Origin: Eustoma russellianum
Taxonomy: Eukaryota > Streptophyta > Magnoliopsida > Gentianales > Gentianaceae
NCBI GenBank assembly: GCA_036186865.1
Contig: AP025041.1
Location: 42,553,430 to 42,617,429 of the forward strand
Length of the DNA: 64,000 nucleotides
Direction: 5' to 3'
Shown here piece by piece: positions 23,687 through 36,165 of this stretch. The stretch's first letter is position 1; the number at the start of each line of letters is the position of its first letter. The notes beneath the pieces are model-generated. The model was not told the origin of the DNA. It saw nothing but the letters and a program-made list of their open reading frames with translations, and did no database searches. Both the position numbers and the translations under genes were made by a program.

Positions 23687-24217
23687 TGTCAATTTTTCAA
23701 TTAATGATCAAACCGAAACATTGAAGAAGAAAAACGAAGAACAATCGCAGAGAGAAAGCCACAAAATCCTGAAGAGCAAAAGGGAATCAAATGAAGTAAC
23801 TGCTTCTCTTATTCTTCTTCCAACCGATTACATCAACTTATATAGCAAAAGAGAAAACAAGCAAAATTACAATAAAACCCCTGCAGCCTAACTTGCTCTC
23901 GCTTATTAAAGAAGGGCATTATTGTCAATTCACCCATTTAAACATTTCCCGCTCAACGATCATCTCCCTCCTTTGTTCGTTGTAAGCTGCAACCTTGCAC
24001 CCTACTTCCTCACTGCTGTAGAACACGTGAATTACGTGGCTCAGCCAATCAGCAAACAACAACTCATCCTCACACATCTTCTTAATGTTTGCCGCAGCCT
24101 ACACAGTCTGTCTTCCCTTCCAATTTCTCCTATCCACTGGTGTTCGACGCATTACACTAAGTGTTCGACCTTATTCCTCTTGTTGGCTTCTCATCATCAG
24201 GACCTTCTTCCTTGACA
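23687..24217 (-). repeat. 3' LTR of copia-B
   Basis: 531 bases, TGTCAATTTTTC to TTCCTTGACA on the plus strand, equal to 28930-29460. A minus-strand TATATAA lies at 23838-23844. Confidence 0.95.
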
Positions 24218-27200
24218 CCCCCCCTCAAGCCAAGCTTGCTGTACACATTGTACACTCCAAATGTCTTAAGCAAATTACCCATTCTTCTAAAATCCAACGC
24301 TTTGGTAAATATGTCAGCCAATTGCAAATCAGTCCTAACTGGCATAAGCTTGACCACTCCGTTTTGCACCTTCTCTCTCACAATATGGCAATCTATTTCG
24401 ATATGTTTTGTCCTCTCATGATAAACTGGATTTTCAGCAATGTGTATAGCACTCTTGCTATCACAAAACACCTCCACAGGCTGCTGTTCTTCAAGCTGTA
24501 AATCCCGTGATAAGTACAACAACCACTGTACTTCACAAACTAGTGTTGCCAACGCCCTGTATTCTGCTTCAGCTGAAGATTTGGAAACTGTAGTCTGCTT
24601 CTTCGCTTTCCAAGAGATCAAAGCCCCTCCTAGAAACACACAAAACCCCGTTATACTCCTCATTGTCTCTGTACAGCCTGCCCAGTCAGAATCCACAAAA
24701 GCTCTCAACTTTAAATGTGCATTAGATGGATACAGCAACCCTTGACCAGCAGTACCTTTGATATACCTAAGCAACCTGTGTGCTGCCCTCATATGATTCT
24801 CAGTTGGACAATCTAAAAATTGACTGAGCTGTTGAACTGGAAACGCAATGTCTGGACGTGTTATTGTCAAGTATATTAACTTCCCAACCAAGCTCCTGTA
24901 TGTAGAAGTTTCAGTCAACAAAGACGAATCACCATGTGCAAGCTTCAGATTGACTTCCATAGGCGTTTTAGCCGGCTTTGAGCCCAAAAATCCTGTATGC
25001 TCCAACAACTCCAATGCATACTTCCGCTGATTCACTAAGAGCCCCCCCTGGGACCTGGCTACTTCCAAGCCTAGGAAGTACCCGAGGTCACCCAAATCTT
25101 TAATTTTAAAAACACTATGAAGTTGAGCCTTTAACTGCTGGATAGAAAGCAAACATGGTGAGGCCAGAATAATATCGTCCACATACACTAAAGCCAAAAG
25201 AAGAGAACCAGAAACTGATTTAATGAAGAGGGTGTAATCTGTCTTAGACTGAGAAAAACCAACTGAGAGCAAATATGATGTGAGTTTGGCATTCCACTCT
25301 CTACTGGCTTGCTTGAGGCCATATAAGGACTTCTCAAGCTTGCACACTAGATTGGGCTGCTGCAACATGAGACCAGGTGGTGGCAACATATAAATCTCCT
25401 CATGCAAGTCACCGTGCAAAAACGCATTATTAACATCAAGCTGCTGCAAATGCCATTGCTGCCCAGCTGCCAAAGCCAATACAAATCTAACTGTGGTCAT
25501 TTTTGCAACGGGTGAAAAGGTCTCCTGATAATCAATGCCATACTGCTGGGTGTACCCTTTAGCCACCAACCTAGCCTTATAACGCTCCACCGTCTCATCT
25601 GCCTGATACTTCACCTTATACACCCACCTACAACCAATAGGTTGCTTTCCAGGAGGCAGAGGGACCAACTTCCATGTCTGGTTTGCCTCAAGAGCTGCTA
25701 ATTCAGCCTGCATAGCTGCCTGCCAATCTGCAGAGCTAGAAGCCTCTAAATAATTAGCAGGCTCCGTATGCAAACTAGAGGTTAAGACATATGTTTTATA
25801 TTCAGGTGACAGACGATGCATAGAGAAATACTTATGAAGATCATGTGGTGTGGAACTATAGTTGGACACAGAAGATGGAAGACAAGAAAAAGGAACAACC
25901 TGAGACTGATTACAATAATATTCTTGTAAGTACGAAGGAGGCTTAGTGTTTCTGCTTGGTCTAGTAGCTGGCTAAACAGGTAAGCATATCTCGACAGAGG
26001 TGATAGGAACTGAACTTGAAGGGAATGCAATAGGAGTTGTCTGGGTTGAGTCAGGACTCGAGAAGTGTCTAGAGGAAGATATATGTGCTGGATCAGAAGC
26101 AGAGTGATCAGGAGAGGAAGAACCAGGAGAAGTGGAGGAAGAGGGTGAACTCAAAGAAGGTGACGCAGCTGGAACAGATTGAAGTGGAAACTCAGAAGAT
26201 GAAACAAACTGTGAAGGACCAGGACATAAAGGTTGTGATGAGGAAGGATCTGAGAGCTCTGGTGACGCTAACACATTAGGAGAATTTGCAACTGGTTGCT
26301 GAGAAAAATTCACATCTGAAAAAGGAAAAACTTGTTCCTGGAAATCTACATCTCTTGATACAAACACTTCATTTGTATTCAAATCCTGGAGTATATAACC
26401 TTTCTTGGTCAGTGGAATACCCAGATGCACACACTTTCTAGATCTGGGATCAAATTTCCCTTTATTTGACTGATTGTTAACTGCAAAAGCCAAGCAACCG
26501 AAGACCTTAAGATGTTGATATGTAGGAGGCCTATTATAAAGAGTCTGAAAAGGAGTTTTATTGTCAAGAACTGGATATGGAATTATGTTTATCAGATAAA
26601 CTGCATGCTGAATACAAAAACCCCACAGATGGATAGGTACATTAGCCTGAAATTTGAGAGCTCTAGCAACGTTCAATATGTGTTGTTGTTTACGTTCCAC
26701 TATCCCATTTTGTTGGGGAGTATGAATACATGAAGTGTGATGCACAATGCCTTTTTCAGAAAAGAATGAACTCATTTGGAATTCAAGACCATTATCAGAA
26801 CGAATGGTCTTGATTCTCTGACCAAAGTGTGTAAGAACAAAGGCATAAAAACTCTGGATAATATTTCGAACATCTGATTTATTTTTCAACAAATAAACCC
26901 AAGTATACCTACTACAATCATCAACAATGGTAAGAAAATAACGTTGCTGAAACAAAGTAGGATGCCTATAAGGCCCCCAAATATCCACATGAATCAAAGA
27001 AAAAGGATTTGCAGACACAGAGACAGACACAGGAAAAGGCTTCTTCTTTTGTTTAGCGAGAGGACACACAGAACAAGGAACAGAGATATCAGATGCAACT
27101 ACTAAAGGATCTAGCTTATGAATTTCTTTGATCCTAGGCACAGAAGTGTGCCCAAGCCTTGAATGCCAAAGACAGACTTGAGACTGCAAGGTAGCTTGGA

Positions 27201-28869
27201 GAGAAAGGCTTGGAATTCTACCAGCGCAAAAGTAGAGTTGACGAAATTTTGATCTATGTCCATCGAGTGAGCCATGAAATCTGTATAAACCTTGGACCTT
27301 TTCAGCTAAACCAATCATCTTCATACTCATCTGTTCAAACATCACACAATAATCAGATTGAAACAACACACTTACACGATTATGTTCAGTAAGCTTGCTG
27401 ATGGATAGCAAGTTGAAGCAGAAAGAAGGAATGTATAACACATGATTAAGAGTCAGATCACGATTAATGACAACTGTGCCCACACGAGATACTTCAACAG
27501 ACTGATCATTTGGAAGCTTGACCTTCAAGGAATTAACAGAATAGACAGAATGAAAAAGTTCTAGAGAACAACAAATATTATCTGTGGCACCTGAATCTAA
27601 AATCCATGTATCTAAACCTCTGAATGATACCTTACCTGTCTTCTTACCAGAAGCAGCTAGCTGCTGCGCTGACATGACAGCGTGATGACCATCTGAGCAT
27701 TTATCCAATACTGCCTTGTCCTTAACTCCTTTCTGTTGATAGTCCTTCAACATACTCATCAGTTGAACATACTGATCTTGAGTAAACATGCCACCAGCTT
27801 GAGAGATTCCCCTCTGTTCAATACTTTCAACTTCATCATCATGACCAGGCTGACCATACTGCACTTCATCAAAATTAGATACACAGTTAACCTGTCCCTT
27901 CGGCTTATAACCCGGGGGAAATCCGTGCTTTCTATAACACTTTTGCTCAATATGTCCTATCATACCACAGTAATTACAAACAGGTCTCTTACCTCCATAC
28001 TGACCTGTTTTCTGTACAAAAGCACCATCTCTTCTAAGATTACCTTGAGGCTTTCCATACGGCCTAAATGCAGGATTTCCAGGAGAATTGTTTGTTTGAC
28101 CAACAAATGCCACATTCTTCTCTCCTGTACTCAATACTACAGAAGGATCATTTAAAAAAATGGATTGATTGTTCGAATACAACACCTTCCTCTCGAACTT
28201 TACCGCCATGGCAAATGCAGTATTAATGTCAGGCAAGGGGCTCATAAGAAGGATTTGTGACTTTACTGGCTCAAATTCAACAGATAAACCTTTCAAAAAT
28301 TTAATGACAAAATCATTCTCAACAAATCTGTTTATCTGAACAGTGACATTACAAGTACATCTCCTACACGTACAAGACGGTATAGCCTTGAGGACCGTCA
28401 ACTCCTCCCAAACAACTTTTAACTTCGTATAATACTCAGTCACAGGCAAGTTATCTTGTTTGATCATATAAAACTCTTCATGTAAGTCAGATAATCTAAA
28501 AGCATCAGCATTACCGTACCTGAGCTTTAGATCTCGCCAAATTTCCGCTGCTCCATCAATCCACATGATGCTTTGAGCGATAGAAGGACTTACGGAGTTA
28601 GTGAGCCAGGCTGCAACCATATTATTCGCCTTAATCCAAATTGGAAGCTTATGATCACCTTCAGCAGGTCTCACCACCGTATTGTCTATAAATCCTGCCT
28701 TATTTTTAGCTTCCAACGCTCTACGAACAACTCTACTCCATCCATGGTAATTCTGCGAAGTCAGCAGATTTTGTGCCAGTACAAGTGAAGGACTATCAGA
28801 AGGATGAATGTATAGCGGATCTTCGTATGGATCCGTAGTTCCAAACGTGATGGAAGATGATGAGGCCAT
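24157..28869 (-). pseudogene. Copia-B gag-pol polyprotein with one stop
   Basis: ATG at 28869 (MASSSSITFGTTDPYED) begins a 1571-codon frame, counting its terminator, ending inside the 3' LTR. In order: PF14244-like gag (YIHPSDSPSLVLAQ), a Cys cluster (CTCRRCTCN), zinc knuckle CNYCGMIGHIEQKC, protease DSGATDN at about residue 425, integrase (HVDIWGP, RSDNGLEF, IVERKQQ), a Ser/Pro-rich hinge, RT with YVDD at about 1229, and RNase H (DSDWAGC, SSAEAEYRALA, DSKSAIHI). Codon 966 (25972-25974) is TAG, in the hinge between integrase and RT; the frame is otherwise unbroken on both sides. A C-to-T change at a CAG (CHG context) would explain it. Translation would yield gag, protease and integrase but no RT. 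Confidence 0.93.
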
Positions 28870-28914
28870 ATCAAAATGTGAATCAAAATCTACAGATCAT
28901 TAAGAGTTGATTCA

Positions 28915-28929
28915 AGCGCTCTGATACCA
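28915..28929 (-). other. Copia-B primer binding site
   Basis: On the minus strand TGGTATCAGAGCGCT directly follows the 5' LTR, complementary to initiator tRNA-Met. Confidence 0.9.
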
Positions 28930-29460
28930 TGTCAATTTTTCAATTAATGATCAAACCGAAACATTGAAGAAGAAAAACGAAGAACAATCGCAGAGAGAAA
29001 GCCACAAAATCCTGAAGAGCAAAAGGGAATCAAATGAAGTAACTGCTTCTCTTATTCTTCTTCCAACCGATTACATCAACTTATATAGCAAAAGAGAAAA
29101 CAAGCAAAATTACAATAAAACCCCTGCAGCCTAACTTGCTCTCGCTTATTAAAGAAGGGCATTATTGTCAATTCACCCATTTAAACATTTCCCGCTCAAC
29201 GATCATCTCCCTCCTTTGTTCGTTGTAAGCTGCAACCTTGCACCCTACTTCCTCACTGCTGTAGAACACGTGAATTACGTGGCTCAGCCAATCAGCAAAC
29301 AACAACTCATCCTCACACATCTTCTTAATGTTTGCCGCAGCCTACACAGTCTGTCTTCCCTTCCAATTTCTCCTATCCACTGGTGTTCGACGCATTACAC
29401 TAAGTGTTCGACCTTATTCCTCTTGTTGGCTTCTCATCATCAGGACCTTCTTCCTTGACA
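28930..29460 (-). repeat. 5' LTR of copia-B
   Basis: 531 bases, equal by eye to 23687-24217, bounded by the second AAACT. Confidence 0.95.
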
Positions 29461-29727
29461 AAACTCATTGCGTAAATCTTTGGCTGAGAGTTTTCAGTAG
29501 CGAGTAAAAGCACTCGCAATTACAATCAACAAGATAAAAATAAACTAAAACCATACAACAACAACATTACCCATTATCTTAAAGGCTTTTGTCTATGACG
29601 GATATGGGGTCGGATGTACGTAACCATAGAAACATAGAGAGGTTGTTTCCCGATTACATATAGAAATAAACTAAAACCAGACATTACAAGCAATTAATGG
29701 AAAAAAGGGGCACACACCAGCATCCTA
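29461..29727. other. 3' flank of sulfotransferase pseudogene
   Basis: Non-coding DNA between the copia-B insertion and the sulfotransferase stop; probably the 3' untranslated region of that gene. No further structure seen. Confidence 0.45.
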
Positions 29728-30387
29728 TCATATTCCCTTGGCAACATAGGAATCAAAGGTTAAGCCTGATTGACCAAATTTTTCTGCGATGATATTGTTA
29801 ACACGATCAACCATTTCTGGGCTTATGTGCTTCACCCAATCTCCTACCTCACCTTTCCTGAAAAACACGCTGTTATTGATCGGGATCTTATCATGCCATT
29901 TCCCATTTTTGTTAACTTCCATGTTCTTCAGACTTTGAAAGCTGCATAGTCGCGTGATGTCTTCAATCTTGCCCTTCTCCTCTTCATCTTTAGTGAACGG
30001 ACATCCAAGAAACTGGGCGATGTTTTTCACGTTGTAGACAATGTCTTCTTTCAGATCCTCGTACTTCAAGAAAAGCATATTTTCAGGATCTTTCAAGCTT
30101 GCATCCCAATATCCCAGCATGTGGTACCAAAAGGGACCAAAAGGGTGTATCCCCTCGAAATGCGACTCAAAAGCCTCTTCCACAGGGAGCGTCACACTTG
30201 CTTCTCCAAGATTTTGGTAAAAATGCCACATGGAGATGAACTAGTCCAAGGGATTTCGACAAAGATAAATAATCTTGCAATTGGAAGCATCAATGATTGA
30301 GCAAGGAAGCTCTTTGTAAGGTAAGTCTGTGGCGAAGATCCTTGGACGAGTGCGTTCGAGTTCATGAGTCTCCTCAGCTTGAAGGCA

Positions 30388-30961
30388 TGTTAAAGATATG
30401 GATACTGTGGAGCAAGAAATAGGAAGTGACAAGAAGGTCATGGTTGGTGGTTAGCCATGGCATGTGCTTGGCATGGCTGGTTGGCAAGGTGCTTGAGTCT
30501 TGGCACGGTTGGCAGTACAAGATTTAGACTTTGGCACGTGTGGCACGGTTGGCATGATTGGCACACCGGAACGGAACTAAGTCTTGGCACGTATGTCACG
30601 GTTGGCACGTTAGGCACGCAGGGACCGCAAGACTTCATAAGGCTGGCACGGGTGACATACGGGAGCTGGTTCTAGCCCGGTGTAACAGAGTTTGCTGGTG
30701 CAGTAGTAAACTAGCTTGTTTCTCACGTGTGTTTTTATGTTTCTAGATGCTTCTTTAGATTAGTATAAATACTTGTATTAGCTGTACATTTGAGGAGTGA
30801 ATAGAACTTTTAGAATTTTCTTCTTCCTCAAGTCGAAATTCTCTTCTGGCGCCATAGTGCATTTTTCGTTTGCTCCGAGCTTCTTCGAAGTAAATTGTTT
30901 CTTGTCTGTTACATTTTGATCAACTTGATCATTTGTTTTGATTTCTATCCAAATTTTGACA
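30388..30961 (+). repeat. 5' LTR of copia-C
   Basis: TGTTAAAGATATGG to AAATTTTGACA, 574 bases. U3 contains many TTGGCACG-like units (30460-30660). TATAAAT at 30764-30770 is a good TATA box. Confidence 0.95.
30460..30660 (+). repeat. GGCACG-rich repeats in copia-C U3
   Basis: About ten degenerate copies of TTGGCACGGT, with some TTGGCATG, precede the TATA box by 100-300 bases; the 3' LTR repeats them at about 35664-35864. The placement suits a transcription-factor array, but no binding protein can be named from sequence. Confidence 0.55.
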
Positions 30962-30974
30962 TGGTATCAGAGCC
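30962..30974 (+). other. Copia-C primer binding site
   Basis: TGGTATCAGAGCC directly after the LTR, complementary to initiator tRNA-Met. Confidence 0.9.
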
Positions 30975-31065
30975 ATGACAATTCGATATTGATTCATCGT
31001 ATGCTCATGATCAAACATTGCATCGCAACATTTATCTTACGAATCACTTAAATTGAGATATAAGC

Positions 31066-34000
31066 ATGGCTAATACGAGTGCTGCTTCATCTAGCTCGCG
31101 AAGCAATCACGTAAACAATGAAAATCCAACAAGTAGCCCGTACTACTTGCATCCAAATGATAGTCCAGCAATTGTCTTGGTTCAACCTCCACTCAATCCG
31201 CATAATTACCACTCTTAGAGCAGGACATTTCAAATGGCGCTGTTGGTGAAGAACAAAACCTGCTTCATAGACGGATCTATGCCTAAACCTGCACAAAATG
31301 ATCCTCAGTTTCAGGCATGGAGGCAGGTAAACACAATGATCCAATCCTGGATCATGAACTGCGTTTCTCCTTCAATTGCACAAAGTGTGATGTGGTACGA
31401 TAGTGCTCTAGATGTGTGGAATGATTTAGCTATGAGGTATGGAAGTGGTGATCCTTTCAGGTTATCTGATTTGTTATGTGAATTTTATGCTGTGAAGCAA
31501 GAAAATCTTAGCGTAAATGATTACTTTACGAAGCTAAAGGTACTATGGGAAGAATTAGCTTCATTAAGATCTATACCAAAATGTGATTGTCTTCGTTGTG
31601 TGTGTGATATAACTAAAAAGGTGAATCAGTTCATTGAGAGTGATTATGTTATAAAGTTTGTCAAAGGCTTGAATGAGGAATTCGATCCAGTAAGATCACA
31701 GGTCTTCGTAATGACTCCTCTACCGGATATTAAAACTGTTTTTGCGATGGCGCTGAAGTTTGAGAGGAAGATTACTAATAATTCTGTGTCAACTAGTTTT
31801 AATAATGCACCTACAGCATTGATTTCAAATTGTGATGATCAAGAGAGCTTTGTAGCGAACACGTATGTTAATAAGAAGCAAGGACAGACATACAGGAGAG
31901 GAAATGGAAGATTTTATCATGAAGGAAATAAACGTTTGCAATGTAATCACTGTGGTATGATAGGGCATACAAGTGATAGATGCTACAGAAAGCATGGATT
32001 TCCTCCTGGATTTAAGTTTAAGAATCAAGTGAATGCAGCTGAGGTGGTTGAAGAGAAGGTTCAGAACTGTGATGCTGAGATGCCTTTGTCTGGTCTATTT
32101 CCACAGGCTACGCAGTCTCTTACTCAAAAACAGTTTACTAAGCTTTTAAAATTGTTAGATATTGATGATGCTGTTTCAGGAAGCAGTGGAAATAAGGAGG
32201 TGCAGGGAGCTGTCATGACAGCACAGACAGGTATGTCCACAGGTAAGCGTTCTGTAAGTACTGATTGCGTTTGGATCTTGGATTCAGGAGCCACTGACCA
32301 TATTTCATGCTCTTTGGCTTTGTTTCAGTCTTATAATCCCATTGATCATGTTTCTATTAAGCTTCCTAACAATGTCACAGTTGAATCAACTCATAGAGGA
32401 GTGGTTATATTGCACAGTGGTCTGGTCTTGAAGGATGTCTTATATGTTCCTTCATTCTCTTTTAACCTTGTCTCTCTCAGCAAGCTTACTGACTCCCCTC
32501 ATCTGCTTGTTTCATTTCATGATTCTGGTTGTTTCATTCAGGATCAGTTGTCCAGGAGGATGATTGGTTCAGCTAAGAAGCATCATGGGCTTTACTATAT
32601 ACATGATTCCAGTTTACCTCTGCAGTATGGAGAATCCAGTACATGTCTTTTGCCTTCTGCTTTGTCTTCCTCTAGTCTTAACTCTGATTCATATCTGTGG
32701 CATGCCAGACTTGGGCATGCCTCATCAACTAGAATACAAGAATTGCATAGGTTACATCCAGAAATACCTTCTTTTGATCAGAATAATGTCTGTACAGTCT
32801 GTCCTTTGGCAAAGTTGAAAAGATCACCGTTTCCTATATCTGCTACAGCCTCTAAGCGTCCTTTTGATGTTATTCATGTTGATATATGGGGCCCTTATAG
32901 GCACCCTACAATGTACAATCAGAGATATTTTTTGACTGTAGTTGATGACTGTTCAAGGTATACCTGGATATATTTGCTTAAGGCAAAATCTGAAGTTAGA
33001 CAGATTCTGCAAAGTTTCTTTCATTATGTGTTTACTCAATTCAATGTTCATATCAAGGTCATCAGAAGTGATAATGGACTTGAATTTAAAATGACTGAAT
33101 TTTATATGCAACATGGGGTAGTCCATCAAACAACCTGTAGTCATACTCCTCAACAGAATGGAGTGGTTGAAAGGAAGCACCAACATCTTTTGGTTGTAGC
33201 TAGGGCACTTAGATTTCATGCTTCATTGCCCATTGATTATTGGGGATTTTGTCTTCAGCATGCTACATATCTGATAAATTTGATGCCATCTCCTGTACTT
33301 CAGTGTAAAACTCCTTATGAGATTTTGCATAAAAATCAGCCTATATATTCTCATCTCAGAGTATTTGGGTGTTTAGCCTTTGCATGTGACAACACTCCTC
33401 ATAAAGCCAAGTTTGCACCCAGAGCTTTTCCTTGTGTCTTTCTTGGATTTCCCATGAATACAAAGGGGTACATTGTTCAAAAACTTGAAGACAAGTCTGT
33501 TATTGTGTCTAGAGATGTCTTGTTTCATGAGAATTCTTTCCCATTTTCTAATGAATCTTCCTTGCCATCAGCATCAGTCTCAGTTCCTCATGCTGTGACT
33601 GATGCACCTCTGCCTCCGTGCCCATCACCTCCTCAAGGACATCCCTTGCATCAGTTGCCACCTACTCTTGATGCTCTTCAGTCAGATGAAATTGAGTCGT
33701 CCTCAGTGTCATCAGTGCCTGCAATGTGTTCATCTCCTTCTTCATCCTCAAAAGAGTCAGTATCCCCTCCAAATGATCAGATACCAATAACTCACCTGGA
33801 GGTCCATTTGCCTCCTGCCTCTGATTCTGATCATAGATGTGTTAGGCAGAGACATGCTCCATCTTATTTGCAGGATTATTATTGCAATCTCAGTCATTCC
33901 TCTATTGCTTTGGAACCATCTGAGTCTGTGCCATATCCTATACAGTCATTTCATTCTCTTGAAACTTTGGCTCCTGAATACAAGTCCTATATCCTTAGCA

Positions 34001-35658
34001 TCAGTACTGATCAGGAACCTGTGACTTATCAGCAGGCTGCTACATTAGCAGCCTGGCAGCAAGCTATGCAGGTTGAGTTGGCAGCTTTGGAGGCTACACG
34101 TACCTGGGACATTGTTCCCTTGCCACCTGGTAAACAACCCATTGGCTGTAAGTGGGTGTATAAGGTTAAGCGCAAGGCTGATGGGTCAATTGAACGATAT
34201 AAAGCAAGGCTAGTGGCAAAGGGGTACACTCAGCAACCAGGTATAGATTATGTTGACACCTTCTCACCTGTGGCAAAAATGACCTCTGTGCGTCTTCTTT
34301 TAGCTTTGGCATCTGTGAATCATTGGCATGTGCATCAGTTAGATATAAATAATGCCTTTCTTCATGGTGATTTATATCAGGAGATTTATATGGAGTTGCC
34401 TCAAGGAGTTCAGTCTTCCATCCCTAATGCAGTTTGCAAGCTTCAGAAATCTCTTTATGGGCTTAAACAAGCCAGTAGACAGTGGAATGAAAAGCTTACT
34501 GTGTATTTACTGTCTCAGGGTTACAAACAGTCCAAAAATGATTATACCTTGTTTACTAAACGAACCTCAGAATCTTTTATTGCTTTGCTCATTTACGTTG
34601 ATGACATTATTGTAGCTAGTGATTCATTGTCTCATATTCAGGCTCTGAAAGCTCATTTACATTTCACATTTCAGATAAAAGACTTAGGTGTTCTGAGGTA
34701 CTTTCTGGGACTTGAGGTGGCAAGGTCTAAGGGGGGGATTATGATTTGTCAAAGAAAGTATGCACTGGNNNNNNNNNNTCAAAGAAAGTATGCACTGGAA
34801 CTATTAGAAGAGACAGGTTTCTTGGCTGCTAAGCCTGCCTTGACACCCATGGAACAAAATTTAAAACTGGAACATAATGATTCACCTTTATTCTCAGATG
34901 TTTCTTGTTACAGGAGAATTATTGGAAAGTTGTTGTATCTCACTATTACAAGACCTGACATTTCATATGCTGTGCAACAATTGAGTCAGTTCTTAGATTG
35001 CCCCACAGAAATGCACATGAAGGCTGTTCACAGGTTGCTTAGGTATTTGAAGAGTAATCCTGGTCAGGGTTTATTGTTTCCCAGCACAGGTTCAAAGTTG
35101 CTAAAGGCTTATTCAGATTCAGACTGGGCTGGGTGTACTGAAACCAGAAGGTCTATTACAGGATATTGTATGTTCTTTGGTAATGCTTTAGTATCCTGGA
35201 AAGCAAAGAAACAAACTACAGTCTCAAGGTCTTCCTCAGAGGCTGAATACAGGTCACTTGCTGCAGCCACTTGTGAAGTGCAGTGGTTGTTGTATTTGTT
35301 GAAAGACCTGGGTGTAGAACAGAAAGAGCCTGTAGAATTGTTTTGTGATAATAAGAGTGCCATATATATTGTTGAAAATCCAGTTTTTCATGAGAGGACA
35401 AAGCATATAGAGGTGGATTGTCATGTTGTCAGAGATAAGTTTCAAGAGGGGGTGATTAAGCCAATGCCAGTCAAGACTGAGTTTCAGATGGCTGATCTGT
35501 TCACTAAGGCGTTGAGTTCTCAAAGGTTGCAATTTCTCACTTCTGCATTAGGAGTCTGTAACATTTACAAGAAGTCAGAATTGAGGGGGGGTGTTAAAGA
35601 TATGGATACTGTGGAGCAAGAAATAGGAAGTGACAAGAAGGTCATGGTTGGTGGTTAG
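31066..35658 (+). pseudogene. Copia-C gag-pol polyprotein with one early stop
   Basis: ATG at 31066 (MANTSAASSSSRSN) begins the frame. Codon 51 (31216-31218) is TAG where relatives have Trp in the HSWSR gag motif; from there the frame is open to 35658, and an internal ATG at 31234 could only give a gag lacking its N-terminus. Domains: zinc knuckle CNHCGMIGHTSDRC (about 293), protease DSGATDH (406), integrase (HVDIWGP about 604, RSDNGLEF, VVERKHQ), RT YVDD (about 1177), RNase H (DSDWAGC, SSSEAEYRSLA, DNKSAIYI). Ten N plus a repeated 20-mer at 34749-34798 add 30 bases in frame, an assembly artefact. The C-terminus runs into the 3' LTR. Confidence 0.92.
34749..34798. other. Assembly gap with duplicated flanks
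   Basis: The same 20 bases, starting TCAAAGAAAG, lie on both sides of ten N (34769-34778). This is the signature of two overlapping contigs joined by a fixed-size gap; the real locus probably has one copy and no gap. Confidence 0.9.
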
Positions 35659-36165
35659 CCATGGCATGTGCTTGGCATGGCTGGTTGGCAAGGTGCTTGA
35701 GTCTTGGCACGGTTGGCAGTACAAGATTTAGACTTTGGCACGTGTGGCACGGTTGGCATGATTGGCACACCGGAACGGAACTAAGTCTTGGCACGTATGG
35801 CACGGTTGGCACGTTAGGCACGCAGGGACCGCAAGACTTCATAAGGCTGGCACGGGTGACATGCGGGAGCTGGTTCTAGCCCGGTGTAACAGAGTTTGCT
35901 GGTGCAGTAGTAAACTAGCTTGTTTCTCACGTGTGTTTTTATGTTTCTAGATGCTTCTTTAGATTAGTATAAATACTTGTATTAGCTGTACATTTGAGGA
36001 GTGAATAGAACTTTTAGAATTTTCTTCTTCCTCAAGTCGAAATTCTCTTCTGGTGCCATAGTGCATTTTTCGTTTGCTCCGAGCTTCTTCGCAGTAAATT
36101 GTTTCTTGTCTGTTACATTTTGATCAACTTGATCATTTGTTTTGATTTCTATCCAAATTCTGACA
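35592..36165 (+). repeat. 3' LTR of copia-C
   Basis: 574 bases, matching 30388-30961 except about five single-base differences; ends AAATTCTGACA before AGGCA. Confidence 0.95.

Larger units (their letters stand above)
23687..29460 (-). mobile_element. Copia-B, near-intact and very recent
   Basis: A 5774-bp minus-strand element with 531-bp LTRs showing no difference by eye, a perfect AAACT duplication (23682-23686, 29461-29465), PBS at 28915-28929 and a C-run (plus strand) polypurine tract at 24218-24226. It shares gag type and domain layout with copia-A but has distinct LTRs. It inserted about 260 bp beyond the stop of the sulfotransferase pseudogene, parallel to it. One internal stop is the only coding defect seen. 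Confidence 0.95.
30388..36165 (+). mobile_element. Copia-C inserted in the sulfotransferase gene
   Basis: A 5778-bp element (including an assembly gap) with 574-bp LTRs differing at about five positions, perfect AGGCA duplications (30383-30387, 36166-36170), PBS at 30962 and polypurine tract at 35583-35591. It lies antisense to the sulfotransferase. Its protein layout matches copia-A closely (zinc knuckle at residue 293 and protease Asp at 406 in both). About 0.9% LTR divergence makes it somewhat older than A and B. Confidence 0.95.

Noticed and set aside
30457..30746. Open frames rich in WHGWH/WHVWH, repeated at 35661-35950
   Set aside because: They are translations of the GGCACG repeats in the copia-C LTRs and have no family resemblance.
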